DNA of 64,000 nucleotides from Ramlibacter humi (GTDB taxonomy: Bacteria > Pseudomonadota > Gammaproteobacteria > Burkholderiales > Burkholderiaceae_C): positions 1 to 64,000 of the forward strand of contig NZ_SMLK01000005.1 in assembly GCF_004681975.1 (NCBI RefSeq), in the 5' to 3' direction. The position numbers and the translations under genes are program-made. The notes beneath the pieces were generated by a model. That model was not told the DNA's origin, did no database searches, and saw only the letters and a program-made list of their open reading frames with translations. Every line of letters starts with the position of its first letter. The stretch's first letter is position 1. Shown in pieces: positions 37,335 to 48,750 of this stretch.

Positions 37335-37340
37335 ATTATC
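37335..37340 (-). promoter_or_regulatory. -10 hexamer of the rnpB promoter
   Basis: GATAAT on the minus strand (five of six consensus) sits seven bases before the P1-defined 5' end of rnpB. No convincing -35 was found; upstream sequence overlaps the start of the divergent FAD gene. Confidence 0.5.
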
Positions 37341-37370
37341 GCGGCCCCACCCGCTTGATCGACACAAGCC

Positions 37371-39014
37371 GTGATCCGACTCTCCGAACTCAAGCTCCCG
37401 CTCGCGCAGGCGGAGCAGCCCGAAGCCTCTTTGCGCGAAGCCGCGGCACGCGTGCTGGGCATCGAACCGGCCGCCATCGCGCGGCTGGACGTCTTCAAGC
37501 GCAGCTTCGACGCGCGCAAGGCCGAACTGCTGGCCGTCCACATCATCGACCTGGAACTGGCCGACCCTTCGGCTGAAGCGGCGCTGCTGGCGAGGCACGC
37601 GAAGGCGCCGCATGTCGCCGCAACACCCGACATGGCGTGGCGTGCGCCGGTCGCCGCAGGGGCTGCGCCCGAGCCGCGCCCCGTGGTCATCGGCTTCGGC
37701 CCCTGCGGCATCTTCGCGGCCCTGGTGCTGGCGCAGATGGGACTGAAGCCCATCGTGCTGGAGCGCGGCAAGACGGTCCGGGAACGCACCAAGGACACCT
37801 GGGGCCTGTGGCGCAAGCGCGTGCTGCAGCCCGAAAGCAACGTGCAGTTCGGCGAAGGCGGCGCGGGCACGTTCTCCGACGGCAAGCTCTACAGCCAGAT
37901 CAAGGACCCGCGCCACCTGGGCCGCAAGGTGATGCGCGAGTTCGTGAAAGCCGGCGCGCCGGAAGAAATCCTCTACGTCGCGCACCCGCACATCGGCACC
38001 TTCAAGCTGGTGAAGGTGGTGGAGAACCTGCGCGAGCAGATCGTCGCGCTGGGCGGCGAGATCCGCTTCCAGCGCCGCGTGACCGACTTCGTCATCGAAG
38101 ACGGCGCCGTGCGCGGCCTGAAGCTGCTGCACCAGGACACCGGCGAAACCAGCGAGCTGCGCGCCGACCACGTGGTGCTGGCGCTGGGCCACAGCTCGCG
38201 CGACACCTTCGAGGCGCTGCACGGGCGAGGCGTGTTCCTGGAAGCGAAGCCTTTCTCCATCGGCTTCCGCATCGAACACCCGCAGGGGATGATCGACCGG
38301 GCGCGCTGGGGCAGGCACGCCGGCCACCCGCTGCTGGGCGCGGCCGACTACAAGCTGGTGCACCACGCGAACAACGGGCGGGCCGTGTACAGCTTCTGCA
38401 TGTGCCCCGGCGGCACGGTGGTGGCGGCGACGTCCGAACCGGGCCGCGTGGTGACCAACGGCATGAGCCAGTACTCGCGCAACGAGCGCAACGCCAACGC
38501 CGGCATGGTCGTCGCCATCGAGCCGAAAACCGACTTCCCCGGCGACGCGCTGGCCGGCGTGCGCCTACAGCGCGAGCTGGAATCGCGCGCGTTCGTGCTC
38601 GGCGGCGAAACGTACGACGCGCCCGGACAGCTGGTGGGCGACTTCGTCGCGGGCAGGCCTTCCACGCAACTCGGCGACGTCATCCCTTCCTACAAGCCCG
38701 GCGTGAAACTGGGCGACCTGCACCCTTCCCTGCCGGCCTATGCGATCGAGGCGATGCGCGAGGCGCTGCCGGCGTTCGGCCGCAAGATCGCCGGCTTCGA
38801 CCGCCACGACGCGGTGCTCACCGGCGTGGAGACGCGCACCTCGTCGCCGCTGCGCATCACGCGCGGTGAAGATTTCCAGAGCCTGAACGTGCGCGGCCTG
38901 TACCCTGCCGGGGAGGGCGCCGGTTACGCCGGCGGCATCCTCTCGGCCGGCGTGGACGGCATCAAGGTCGGCGAAGCCGTGGCGCATAGCCTGGCCGCCG
39001 CGGGCCGTGTTTGA
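37371..39014 (+). CDS. FAD-dependent dehydrogenase (COG2509 type)
   Basis: The 547-residue flavoprotein has an N-terminal roughly 95-residue domain (DVFKRSFDARKAELLAV, typical of the family), then the FAD-binding Rossmann motif VVIGFGPCGIFAALVLAQMG (about 105-124), NVQFGEGGAGTFSDGKLYS, the later ALGHSSRDTFE and a C-terminal GLYPAGEGAGYAGGIL. Start is GTG at 37371, only about 43 bases from the divergent rnpB 5' end. The family is widespread and annotated as NAD(P)/FAD-dependent oxidoreductase; substrate unknown. It is followed ten bases later by a ProQ-like gene. Confidence 0.9.
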   Translation: MIRLSELKLPLAQAEQPEASLREAAARVLGIEPAAIARLDVFKRSFDARKAELLAVHIIDLELADPSAEAALLARHAKAPHVAATPDMAWRAPVAAGAAPEPRPVVIGFGPCGIFAALVLAQMGLKPIVLERGKTVRERTKDTWGLWRKRVLQPESNVQFGEGGAGTFSDGKLYSQIKDPRHLGRKVMREFVKAGAPEEILYVAHPHIGTFKLVKVVENLREQIVALGGEIRFQRRVTDFVIEDGAVRGLKLLHQDTGETSELRADHVVLALGHSSRDTFEALHGRGVFLEAKPFSIGFRIEHPQGMIDRARWGRHAGHPLLGAADYKLVHHANNGRAVYSFCMCPGGTVVAATSEPGRVVTNGMSQYSRNERNANAGMVVAIEPKTDFPGDALAGVRLQRELESRAFVLGGETYDAPGQLVGDFVAGRPSTQLGDVIPSYKPGVKLGDLHPSLPAYAIEAMREALPAFGRKIAGFDRHDAVLTGVETRTSSPLRITRGEDFQSLNVRGLYPAGEGAGYAGGILSAGVDGIKVGEAVAHSLAAAGRV

Positions 39015-39023
39015 ACCAACGAC

Positions 39024-39671
39024 ATGAACGACACCACTTCCCCCCAGAACAAGCCTTCCGGCCGCGGGCCGCGCCGCCCCGCTCCCCGCAAGCCCGCGCG
39101 GGCGCTGCACCCGACGCTGGCCGCGCTCTTCGAGCTGTACCCCGACGTGTTCGGCGTGCGCGTGCTGCCGCTGAAAGTGGGCATCTTCGAAGACCTCGTG
39201 GCCGCCCAGCCGGAGAAGCTGAAGCCCGAGGAGCTGAAGGTGGCGCTGGGCCAGCACACGCGGTCGAACCGCTACCTGGAGGCGGTTGCCAGCGGCCTGC
39301 AGCGGCACGACCTGCAGGGACAGCCGGTCGATCCCGTCGCACCGGAACACGTGCACCACGCCATCGTGGAGCTGTACCGCCGCAAGGCCGGCACGCCGCA
39401 GGAGCCGCAGGCGCGTGAGCGCGCGTTGCGCCAGCTGGCCGCCAACATCGAACGCAGCGAGCTCGAGCGCGACGGCTACCGCGAGCGCTTCGGCTCCGGC
39501 GCCGAGCCTTCGCGCATGCTGGTGGACGAAGCGCTGATGGCCATCGGCCAGCGCAGCGCGCGCCAGGAAGCGCTGCGCCGCGCCTTCCAGGCCAGCGGCA
39601 AGAGCGCGGAGGAATTCGCCGAGATGTACGGGCTGAGCGTGGGCGAGGTCAAAGCACTGGCCAGCCGATGA
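39024..39671 (+). CDS. ProQ/FinO-family RNA chaperone
   Basis: The 215-residue protein has a basic, Pro/Arg/Lys-rich N-terminus (about 1-27), then a ProQ/FinO domain (about 28-125: LAALFELYPDVFGVRVLPLK, KVALGQHTRSNRYLEAV, HDLQGQPV) and a charged helical C-terminus (about 130-215). FinO-domain proteins bind stem-loop 3' ends of small RNAs and mRNAs. An SGKSAEEFAEMYGLSVGEVK tail resembles a helical region found in other betaproteobacterial members. It shares a likely transcript with the FAD gene and ends before a bidirectional terminator. Confidence 0.92.
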   Translation: MNDTTSPQNKPSGRGPRRPAPRKPARALHPTLAALFELYPDVFGVRVLPLKVGIFEDLVAAQPEKLKPEELKVALGQHTRSNRYLEAVASGLQRHDLQGQPVDPVAPEHVHHAIVELYRRKAGTPQEPQARERALRQLAANIERSELERDGYRERFGSGAEPSRMLVDEALMAIGQRSARQEALRRAFQASGKSAEEFAEMYGLSVGEVKALASR

Positions 39672-39750
39672 CTAATGACCGGTCATCCGCCGCGCATCGC
39701 GCGCAGTCATTGAGCTGCGAAAGCAGCGAGATCATTCGTCATTCGTCATC

Positions 39751-39778
39751 AAAAAAGCCGCCCGGAGGCGGCTTTTTT
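39751..39778. terminator. Bidirectional terminator between proQ-like gene and htpX
   Basis: GCCGCC-CGGA-GGCGGC is flanked by six A and six T. It serves convergent genes; its edge is three bases from the htpX stop. Confidence 0.9.
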
Positions 39779-39780
39779 GT

Positions 39781-40644
39781 TCAGGCCTGCAGCGCCGCGA
39801 TGCGCTCTTCGATCGGCGGGTGGGTCGAGAACAGCTTGCCCACGCCGGAGGTGATGCCCATGGATTGCAGGCCCTTGGGCAGTTCGCCGGGCACCATGCC
39901 GCCCAGGCGGGCCAGCGCGTTGATCATCGGCTGGCGGCGGCCCATCAGGTCGGTCGAACCGCGGTCGGCGCGGAACTCGCGCTGGCGCGAGAACCAGGCC
40001 ACGATGATGGCGGCCAGGAAGCCCAGGACGATGTCCAGCACGATGGTGGTCACCATGTAGCCGATGCCCGGGCCGCGGCGCTCTTCGCCGCGGCTGAGCC
40101 AGCCGTCGACCACGTAGCCGATCACGCGCGAGAGGAACACCACGAACGTGTTCATCACGCCCTGGATCAGCGTCATGGTCACCATGTCGCCATTGGCGAT
40201 GTGCGCCACCTCGTGGCCGATGACCGCCTCCACTTCCTCGCGCGTCATGCCTTGCAGCAGGCCCGTGGACACCGCGACCAGCGCGCTGTTCTTGAACGCG
40301 CCGGTAGCGAAGGCATTGGGGTCGCCCTGGAACACGCCGACTTCGGGCATGCCGATGCCGGCCTTGTCGGCGAAGCCGCGCACCGTGTCGACGATCCAGC
40401 GCTCGTCCGGGCCCTCGGCACCGGTGATCACCTGCACGCCGGAACTCCACTTGGCGATGGGCTTGGACATCAGCAGCGAGATGATCGCGCCGCCGAAGCC
40501 CATGATGAACGCGAAGCCCAGCAGCGCGCCCAGGTTCAGCCCGTTGGCCGTGAGGTAACGGTTGACGCCCAGCAGGCTGGCGACGACGCCCAGCACCACC
40601 ACGACCGCGAGGTTGGTGGCCAGGAATAGGAAGATGCGTTTCAT
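39781..40644 (-). CDS. htpX: Membrane zinc metalloprotease HtpX
   Basis: HtpX is an inner-membrane M48 protease for quality control of membrane proteins. It has 287 residues with two N-terminal helices (about 4-25 and 38-60), the zinc motif [15 protein letters not shown] (HExxH at about 140) and two later helices. The distal ligand Glu lies in the [11 protein letters not shown] segment. The start ATG at 40644 is preceded by GGAGCACC. Confidence 0.96.
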   Translation of the reverse strand: MKRIFLFLATNLAVVVVLGVVASLLGVNRYLTANGLNLGALLGFAFIMGFGGAIISLLMSKPIAKWSSGVQVITGAEGPDERWIVDTVRGFADKAGIGMPEVGVFQGDPNAFATGAFKNSALVAVSTGLLQGMTREEVEAVIGHEVAHIANGDMVTMTLIQGVMNTFVVFLSRVIGYVVDGWLSRGEERRGPGIGYMVTTIVLDIVLGFLAAIIVAWFSRQREFRADRGSTDLMGRRQPMINALARLGGMVPGELPKGLQSMGITSGVGKLFSTHPPIEERIAALQA

Positions 40645-40705
40645 GGTGCTCCGTGAGAAGTCTTTGGGGGTTCCCGCCGCGAAGATGAGGTTGTGGATCG
40701 TTGGT

Positions 40706-41470
40706 TCAAGGGTGCGGCGGCGCCGATTCTGCCCCGCCGTGCGGGCGCCGGGGCCTGAAGACCACGGAGTCGTCGTAGAAGGAAAAGTTCAGGTTGGGCG
40801 CCCACCAGCCCGGGATTCCCAGCACCGGCAGTGGGGTATAGGGCTTCGCCGCCAGGCGCGCGGCTTCCAGGCGCGAGGCCAGCCAGCCGTCGGCGTCCGC
40901 GGATGGGCACGGCTCGGCCCACACATGGGCGGTGAGGTCCTTGCGCGGCTGCACCAGCTTTTCCAGCAGCGCGTGGCCGAAGACCACCAGGCGTGCCTGC
41001 GTCCACAGCGGGCGCAGGTCGACGAACAGGCGGCGCCATTCGCGCGCCAGCAGCGCATCCCACAGCGGCGCCGGGGCATCGAGCAGCGCGCCGTTTTCGT
41101 CGAACAGCGTGATGGCGTCGCGCACGGGGCCGCGGCGGCTGCCGATGCCGTCGCGCTCGATCTCAAGCGCCTGCAGCTCGTTCAGCCGCGACTTCGCCCG
41201 CGGGAAGTGCAGCCAGCACAGGCCGTTGAAGAAATCGTGCAGGTTTTCGCGCGTGGGGCACTCGCGGTGCTGGAAGACGAAGCGTTCGTAGGCAATGCCT
41301 TCGGGCAACGCGGATTGCGGGACGAAGCGCACGGGCGCCGCGGGTCGCTCGGTGTTCAGCGCTTCGGCGAGGGACGCGCCTCCCGCCTGCCGAGCTTCGA
41401 TGCGCCGGCCGGCACCTTGCCAGCCTTCGTACCAGGGCGCCGCCCAATCGGGCGTCAGGCGGCCTTCCAC
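40706..41470 (-). CDS. DUF3025 protein
   Basis: The 254-residue conserved hypothetical protein begins with GTG at 41470, inside the last 16 bases of pyrC in another frame. Family hallmarks include [20 protein letters not shown] and [19 protein letters not shown] (about 61-99) and a C-terminal [20 protein letters not shown] (about 216-235). There is no signal peptide. It commonly follows pyrC-like or housekeeping genes in betaproteobacteria; its role is unknown. The overlap with pyrC implies coupled translation. Confidence 0.88.
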   Translation of the reverse strand: MEGRLTPDWAAPWYEGWQGAGRRIEARQAGGASLAEALNTERPAAPVRFVPQSALPEGIAYERFVFQHRECPTRENLHDFFNGLCWLHFPRAKSRLNELQALEIERDGIGSRRGPVRDAITLFDENGALLDAPAPLWDALLAREWRRLFVDLRPLWTQARLVVFGHALLEKLVQPRKDLTAHVWAEPCPSADADGWLASRLEAARLAAKPYTPLPVLGIPGWWAPNLNFSFYDDSVVFRPRRPHGGAESAPPHP

Positions 41471-42486
41471 GCCAGCGTCTCGCCCGCGCGCAGCGGCTTG
41501 AGCGACGCTTCACCGAATGGGTACGACTCGGGCACGGTCCAGCTCTCGCGCCGCAGCGTCAGCGTGCCGCGGTTGCGCGGCAGGCCGTAGAAGTCGGCGC
41601 CCCAGAAACTGGCGAAACCTTCCAGGCGGTCCAATGCGCCGGCCTGCTCGAAAGCTTCGGCGTACAGCTCCATGGCGGCGTGCGCGGTGTAGCAGCCCGC
41701 GCAGCCGAGCGCGTGCTCCTTGAGCGCCGCCGGGTGCGGCGCGCTGTCGGTGCCGAGGAAGAATTTGGGGCTGCCCGAGGTGGCCGCTTCCACCAGCGCG
41801 ACGCGGTGCTCCTCGCGCTTGAGCACCGGCAGGCAGTAGTAGTGCGGGCGGATGCCGCCGGTGAAGATGGCGTTGCGGTTGTAGAGCAGGTGGTGCGCGG
41901 TGATGGTGGCGGCCGTCAGCGGACCCGCGTCGCGGATGTACCGGGCCGCGTCGCGCGTGGTGATGTGCTCCATCACGATCTTCAGCCCCGGTAGGTCGCG
42001 CCGCAGCGGCTCGAGGTGGCGGTCGATGAAGACGGCTTCGCGGTCGAAGATGTCGACCGAGGGGTCCGTCACCTCGCCGTGCACCAGCAGCGGCAGGCCT
42101 TCGCGCTGCATCGCTTCCAGCGTGGCGTAGGTCTTGCGGATGTCGGTGACGCCGGCGTCGCTGTTGGTGGTGGCGCCCGCGGGATAGAGCTTGAGCGCGG
42201 CGACGCCCGCATCCTTCGCACGGCGGATCTCGTCCGGCGGCAGGTTGTCGGTGAGGTACAGCGTCATCAGCGGCTGGAACGTGCTGCCGGCCGGCAACGC
42301 GGCCAGGATGCGATCGCGGTAGGCCGCCGCCTGTTGCGCCGTGGTCACCGGCGGCTTCAGGTTGGGCATGATGATCGCGCGGCCGAACTGCGCCGCCGAA
42401 TGCGCCGCCACGGTGGCCATCGGGACGCCGTCGCGCACGTGCAGGTGCCAGTCGTCGGGCCGGGTGATCGTGAGGGTGTCGCTCAT
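41455..42486 (-). CDS. pyrC: Dihydroorotase
   Basis: PyrC closes the dihydroorotate ring in pyrimidine synthesis. The 343-residue type II enzyme shows metal ligands [10 protein letters not shown] (about 11-20), the carbamylated Lys in [27 protein letters not shown] and the late [11 protein letters not shown] with catalytic Asp. Length and motifs are standard. No attenuator typical of pyr genes was seen in its 78-base upstream gap, which holds the gltL terminator. Confidence 0.97.
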   Translation of the reverse strand: MSDTLTITRPDDWHLHVRDGVPMATVAAHSAAQFGRAIIMPNLKPPVTTAQQAAAYRDRILAALPAGSTFQPLMTLYLTDNLPPDEIRRAKDAGVAALKLYPAGATTNSDAGVTDIRKTYATLEAMQREGLPLLVHGEVTDPSVDIFDREAVFIDRHLEPLRRDLPGLKIVMEHITTRDAARYIRDAGPLTAATITAHHLLYNRNAIFTGGIRPHYYCLPVLKREEHRVALVEAATSGSPKFFLGTDSAPHPAALKEHALGCAGCYTAHAAMELYAEAFEQAGALDRLEGFASFWGADFYGLPRNRGTLTLRRESWTVPESYPFGEASLKPLRAGETLAWKAA

Positions 42487-42515
42487 GAATCGATTGTCGC
42501 CGACGTCGATGATGC

Positions 42516-42550
42516 AAAAAGAAAAGCGGCCTCGCGGCCGCTTCTCCTTT
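42516..42550 (-). terminator. Terminator after gltL
   Basis: AAGCGGCC-TCGC-GGCCGCTT is followed on the minus strand by TTCTTTTT. It ends the gltIJKL transcript before pyrC. Confidence 0.85.
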
Positions 42551-42564
42551 GTCGCCGATGAGCT

Positions 42565-43317
<753 letters not shown>

Positions 43318-43328
43318 GGGGGTCTCCT

Positions 43329-44000
43329 TCAGCGGATGATCTGCACCTTCAGCTGCACGCGGCGCACGATCCACGACAGGCCCAGGCACATGAGGAAATA
43401 CAGGACGGCCGCCAGGAGGTAAGCCTCCACGGGGCGGCCGAGGTTCTTGCCGGCGGTCTCGAAGCCCTTGAGCATGTCGTAGGCGCCGATGGCGTAGACC
43501 AGCGAGGTGTCCTGGAACAGGATGATGGTCTGGGTCAGGAACACCGGCAGCATGTTGCGGAACGCCTGCGGCAGGATGATCAGCTTCATGTTCTGCGCAT
43601 ACGTCATGCCCATCGCGTAGCCGGCATTCACCTGGCCGCGCGGGATGGACTGGATGCCGGCGCGCACGATCTCGGAGAAGTACGCGGCCTCGAACGCGAT
43701 GAAGGTGATCACCGCCGACGTCTCGGCGCCGAGCGGCCGGCCGATGGCGAACGGGATCAACAGGAAGAACCACAGCAGCACCATCACCAGCGGAATGGAC
43801 CGCATGGTATTGACGTACGCGGCGGCGGGCAGTTCCAGCAGGGGCTTGCCCGACAGGCGCATCAGCGCCAGCACGGTGCCGAAGGCGATGCCGCCCAGCG
43901 TGGAAACGATGGTCAGCCAGATGCTGAAGTAGAAACCCTTGACGACGAAGGGCCCCAGCACTTCCCAGCTGAAGAACGAAAGGTCGAGGTTGCCCAGCAT
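43329..44000 (-). CDS. gltK: Glutamate/aspartate ABC transporter permease
   Basis: The 223-residue His/Glu-type permease has about five membrane helices (first about 20-42) and the EAA loop [20 protein letters not shown] (about 111-130) that docks with GltL. It pairs with GltJ to form the channel. It starts one base after the gltJ stop. Confidence 0.94.
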   Translation of the reverse strand: MLGNLDLSFFSWEVLGPFVVKGFYFSIWLTIVSTLGGIAFGTVLALMRLSGKPLLELPAAAYVNTMRSIPLVMVLLWFFLLIPFAIGRPLGAETSAVITFIAFEAAYFSEIVRAGIQSIPRGQVNAGYAMGMTYAQNMKLIILPQAFRNMLPVFLTQTIILFQDTSLVYAIGAYDMLKGFETAGKNLGRPVEAYLLAAVLYFLMCLGLSWIVRRVQLKVQIIR

Positions 44001-44001
44001 G

Positions 44002-44760
44002 TCAGTGGCCTCCCCCGATGCCGCCCGCAGCCACGAAGCCGGGCACGCGCGTGCGCCGCTCGATGAACGACATGATGCGGTTGATGGCGAACGCCGAGAT
44101 GGCGTACAGCACGGTGGCCGCCAGGTACATCTCCACCGGCGCCGAGGTCTCTTCGCCCGACTGGCGCGCGAAGAAGGTGAGTTCGGCGATGGACACCGCG
44201 AAGGCGACCGACGAATTCTTGATGATGTTCATCGACTCGCTGGTGAGCGGAGGGATGACGATGCGCAGCGCCATCGGCAGCAGCACGTAGCGGTACGTCT
44301 GGGCGGTCTTCAGGCCGAGGGCCAGGCCCGCGTAGCGCTGGCCGCGCGGCAGCGCCTGGATGCCGGCGCGCACCTGCTCGGCCACGCGGGCCGAGGTGAA
44401 GAATCCGAGGCCGAGGACCACCAGCACCACCGACGGGACGCTCTTCATGGCCGGGAAGATGCCCGGGATGACGAAGTACCAGAGGAAGAGCTGCACCAGC
44501 AGCGGGATGTTGCGGAACAACTCCACCCACGCGTTGCCCAGGCGCACCAGCCAGGGGCTGTTGGGAAGGGTGCGGACGGTGCCGACGACCAGGCCGACCA
44601 CCAGCGCCACCACGAGGGCGCAAAGCGACACGGCGAGGGTCCAGCCCCAGGCCGTCACGATCCAGTTCAGGTAGGTTTCGTCACCGCCGCGGCCAAAACA
44701 GCCCACCACGGTCTCGCCGGAGGTGGTCTCCTTGCAGAAGACCTCCCAATTCCAGGCCAT
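44002..44760 (-). CDS. gltJ: Glutamate/aspartate ABC transporter permease
   Basis: The 252-residue permease has a longer periplasmic N-terminal portion (about 1-30, two Cys and CFGRGGDETYLNW) than GltK, about five membrane helices and the EAA loop EQVRAGIQALPRGQRYAGLA. The gene lies downstream of gltI across a 116-base gap with a strong stem-loop, which may reduce its expression relative to the binding protein. Confidence 0.94.
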   Translation of the reverse strand: MAWNWEVFCKETTSGETVVGCFGRGGDETYLNWIVTAWGWTLAVSLCALVVALVVGLVVGTVRTLPNSPWLVRLGNAWVELFRNIPLLVQLFLWYFVIPGIFPAMKSVPSVVLVVLGLGFFTSARVAEQVRAGIQALPRGQRYAGLALGLKTAQTYRYVLLPMALRIVIPPLTSESMNIIKNSSVAFAVSIAELTFFARQSGEETSAPVEMYLAATVLYAISAFAINRIMSFIERRTRVPGFVAAGGIGGGH

Positions 44761-44822
44761 GTGCTTCTCCTCTCGTTCCTCTTGAGCCGCCTCATCTTCG
44801 TGGCGGCCCCCTCCAAAAGCAA

Positions 44823-44853
44823 GACCCCTGCCGGATGTTTTCGGGCAGGGGTC
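44823..44853 (-). terminator. Intercistronic stem-loop between gltI and gltJ
   Basis: GACCCCTGCC pairs with GGCAGGGGTC across an 11-base loop. On the minus strand only a short CTTTT follows it. It is likely an attenuator or mRNA-stabilising hairpin that boosts gltI over the membrane genes. Confidence 0.65.
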
Positions 44854-44876
44854 CCGGGGTTCCGGTCAGGGACCGG

Positions 44877-45773
44877 TTACTTCTTCGCGTAGTCTTCCAT
44901 CGGCTTGTCGTTCAGGTTCTGCCACGCGGCCTTGGTGCTGTCGGAAGCGGCCAGGCCCACCTTCACGTTCTTCGGCGGGATGGGCTGCATGAACCACTTG
45001 TCGTAGGCCTTCTGCATCTCGCCCGACTTCACCATGTCGGCGATCGTGTCGTTGCCGATCTTCTTCAGGGAAGCGTCGTCCTTGCGGACCATGATGGCGA
45101 TCGGCTCGACGTTCAGCACTTCGCAGCAGATCTTGAAGTCGGCCGGGTTCTTGGCGGTGGCGATGTTGCCGGCCAGGATCTGGCCGTCCATCACGAAGGC
45201 GTCGGCGCGGCCCGACTCCAGCAGCAGGAAGCTGTCGGCGTGGTCCTTGCCGAAGACTTCCTTGAAGTCGACGCCGTGGGCGCGCTCGTGCTTGCGCAGG
45301 TGCTGCACGGAGGTGGTGCCGGTGGTGGTGGCGACGGTCTTGCCGTTAAGGGCGTTGATCGAGCTGATGCCCGAGTTGGCCTTCACGGCCACGCGCACTT
45401 CCTCGACGAAGGTGGTGTTCAGGAACGCCACGTCCTTCTGGCGGGCCACGTTGTTGGTGGTGGAGCCGCACTCGATGTCCACGGTGCCGTTCTGCACCAG
45501 CGGGATGCGGTTCTGCGAGGTGACGACCTGGTAGTTGACGTTCAGCTTGCGGCCGGCCGCCTTCTCGACGTTGGCGATGATGCGCTGGCAGATGTCCACA
45601 TGGAAGCCGGCGAACTTGCCGTCGCCCAGCGTGTAGGACAGGGCGCCCGACGACTCGCGCACACCCATGGTGATGGCGCCGGTGGACTTGGCCTTGGCGA
45701 CGGTGTCATTCGCCTGGGCGAATGCGCCGGTGGCGGCAGCCGCCACGGCGATGGCGAGCAGGACCTTCTTCAT
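44877..45773 (-). CDS. gltI: Glutamate/aspartate-binding periplasmic protein
   Basis: The 298-residue precursor has an N-terminal signal peptide (residues 1-19, ending AFA). The mature family-3 solute-binding protein includes GAITMGVRESSGALSYTLGD, FAGFHVDICQRI, GTVDIECGSTTNN and a C-terminal IPPKNVKVGL region, matching the GltI/DEBP lineage for acidic amino acids. It lies first in gltIJKL and next to aspartate ammonia-lyase, supporting aspartate or glutamate as ligand. The upstream 115 bases contain a possible -10 (TAGAAT on the minus strand near 45822). Confidence 0.94.
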   Translation of the reverse strand: MKKVLLAIAVAAAATGAFAQANDTVAKAKSTGAITMGVRESSGALSYTLGDGKFAGFHVDICQRIIANVEKAAGRKLNVNYQVVTSQNRIPLVQNGTVDIECGSTTNNVARQKDVAFLNTTFVEEVRVAVKANSGISSINALNGKTVATTTGTTSVQHLRKHERAHGVDFKEVFGKDHADSFLLLESGRADAFVMDGQILAGNIATAKNPADFKICCEVLNVEPIAIMVRKDDASLKKIGNDTIADMVKSGEMQKAYDKWFMQPIPPKNVKVGLAASDSTKAAWQNLNDKPMEDYAKK

Positions 45774-45888
45774 GCGGGATCTCCTAAAGGGGGAACAGGG
45801 ATTGTTGACAACGAAATTCTAGAGGGACGGCGTTCGGGGAATACCCTGAATGACCCTGCCCCTCCGGCATGCACCCGGCAAGCACGCT

Positions 45889-47316
<1,428 letters not shown>

Positions 47317-47347
47317 GGGATTGAGGGTGCTGCGAAAAGTGGCGCGA

Positions 47348-47377
47348 ACTGTAGCGGCGGGGTTACACGCGGGCCAA
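47348..47377 (-). promoter_or_regulatory. Candidate aspA promoter
   Basis: On the minus strand TTGGCC (47377-47372), 18 bases and TACAGT (47353-47348) lie 32 bases upstream of the aspA start. The matches are moderate. Confidence 0.35.
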
Positions 47378-47430
47378 TGCCGTTTGGGCGCCGCGTTATG
47401 CAAAAAGTTTATGACCCGCCGGTGACAGGT

Positions 47431-48366
47431 TCAAGCCGTCCCGGCGTGCCCCGAGGCCAGGTAGGCCCACAGCGCCTGCGCAGTGCGCTTGGGCGCCTCG
47501 CGGCCGGAGGGCTTTTCGCGGTAGGCCCTGATGTCCATGGCCAGCTCCAGCGAACCCAAACCCGGGGGCGCGGCCGGCACCAGGCGGCGGGACCGCAGTT
47601 CCTTCTTCACCGCGCTGTGCGGCAGGAAGGCGACGCCGTGCCCTTCCAGCGCCATCACCTTCAGGCCTTCGGCCATGTCGGTTTCGTACACACGGTCGAG
47701 GTGGATGGCGGTGGGCGCCTGCTTGAGGATGAGGTCGGTCACCCGGCCCAGGTAGGCGCCCGGGGCGTAGCCCAGGTAGGGCAGCGGTTGGCCCGCACGG
47801 CCGGGCAGCTTGAACATCGGTTCGCCTGCGGCGTCCGGGCGGCAGTACGGCGCCAGCACTTCCTGCCCCAGCGTGACCATCTCGTAGCGGTCGGCATCCA
47901 GCTGCAGCGGCTGCGAGGCGTGGTGGTAGGCGATCAGCACGTCGCAGCCGCCTTCCACCAGGCGCATCACCGCGTCGTGCACGTTCAGCGCGATCAGGCG
48001 GCTCTTGATGGGGCCGAACTTCTCGCGCAGGCTGGACACCCAGGCCGGGAAGAAGGTGAAGGCCAGCGTGTGCGGCACGGCGAACTCGATGACGTCCTGC
48101 CCCGCCGCCGAGTGGCCGCGCAGCATGGCGCGCGTGGTCTGCAGCGACTGCAGCATCTCCAGCGATTGCGAATACAGCGTCTCGCCGGCCGGCGTCAGGC
48201 GTGTCGGGTACGAGCTGCGGTCCACCAGGTCGGTGCCGGCCCAGGCTTCCAGCGCCTGGATGCGGCGCGAGAACGCCGGCTGCGTGACGTGCCGCAGTTG
48301 CGCGGAGCGGCTGAAGCTGCGGGTTTCGGCGAGGCTGACGAAGTCCTCGAGCCACTTGGTTTCCAT
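47431..48366 (-). CDS. LysR-family transcriptional regulator (HypT/YjiE-like)
   Basis: The 311-residue protein has an N-terminal winged HTH (residues 1-62: METKWLEDFVSLAETRSFSR, then VTQPAFSRRIQALEAWAG) and a periplasmic-binding-protein-like effector domain. The ETKWLxDF opening and PAFSRRIxALE helix resemble the YjiE/HypT branch, whose E. coli member responds to hypochlorite. Regulation of the downstream aspA (114 bases away, same strand) is possible by position only. Ligand is unknown. Confidence 0.88.
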   Translation of the reverse strand: METKWLEDFVSLAETRSFSRSAQLRHVTQPAFSRRIQALEAWAGTDLVDRSSYPTRLTPAGETLYSQSLEMLQSLQTTRAMLRGHSAAGQDVIEFAVPHTLAFTFFPAWVSSLREKFGPIKSRLIALNVHDAVMRLVEGGCDVLIAYHHASQPLQLDADRYEMVTLGQEVLAPYCRPDAAGEPMFKLPGRAGQPLPYLGYAPGAYLGRVTDLILKQAPTAIHLDRVYETDMAEGLKVMALEGHGVAFLPHSAVKKELRSRRLVPAAPPGLGSLELAMDIRAYREKPSGREAPKRTAQALWAYLASGHAGTA

Positions 48367-48450
48367 GGGGGCAATGCTGGTGCGCGGATCGCGGATGCAA
48401 GTGTGATGCCGGGCACCGCGCCGGCGCTGGGGGTGAACCCGAAGCGCGCT

Positions 48451-48750
48451 TCAGCGCACGCCGGCGACGGCTTCGTAGTGCGACACCACGGGAAACGGAT
48501 CATAGAAGTGGTGCAGCAGCCGCTTCCAATCCTGGTACTGGGTCGAGCCGCGGAAGCCCACGGTGTGCGCCTCCAGCGTGTCCCAGCGAACCAGCAGCAG
48601 GTACTCGGACGGGCGCTCGATGCAGCGCTGCAGCTCGTGCGACCGGTAGCCGGGCATCGAGGAGATGATGGCCTGCGCCTGGCGGAAGGCGTCCTCGAAC
48701 GCGGCTTGCTGGCCGGGGCGGACTTGCAGCGGTGCGGCTTCCAGGATCAA
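48451..48750 (-). CDS. Antibiotic-biosynthesis-monooxygenase-fold protein (99 aa)
   Basis: This small ferredoxin-like dimeric alpha-beta barrel protein has ILEAAPLQVRPGQQAAFEDA, GYRSHELQRCIERPSEYLLL and VRWDTLEAHTVGFRGS, matching the ABM domain. Members range from heme-degrading and quinol monooxygenases to stress proteins, so the reaction is open. The only sensible start is TTG at 48750, overlapping the stop of the upstream membrane-protein gene as TTGA, so translation is probably coupled. Confidence 0.82.
   Translation of the reverse strand: MILEAAPLQVRPGQQAAFEDAFRQAQAIISSMPGYRSHELQRCIERPSEYLLLVRWDTLEAHTVGFRGSTQYQDWKRLLHHFYDPFPVVSHYEAVAGVR

Noticed and set aside
37028-37374. Small open frames in the rnpB region
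   Set aside because: The sequence and P1 pairing identify RNase P RNA; the frames have no coding features.
39672-39750. Short direct repeats (ATTCGTC, CATTCGTCAT) before the htpX terminator considered as a CRISPR-like or attachment site
   Set aside because: Only two copies of seven to ten bases, with no spacers or integrase.
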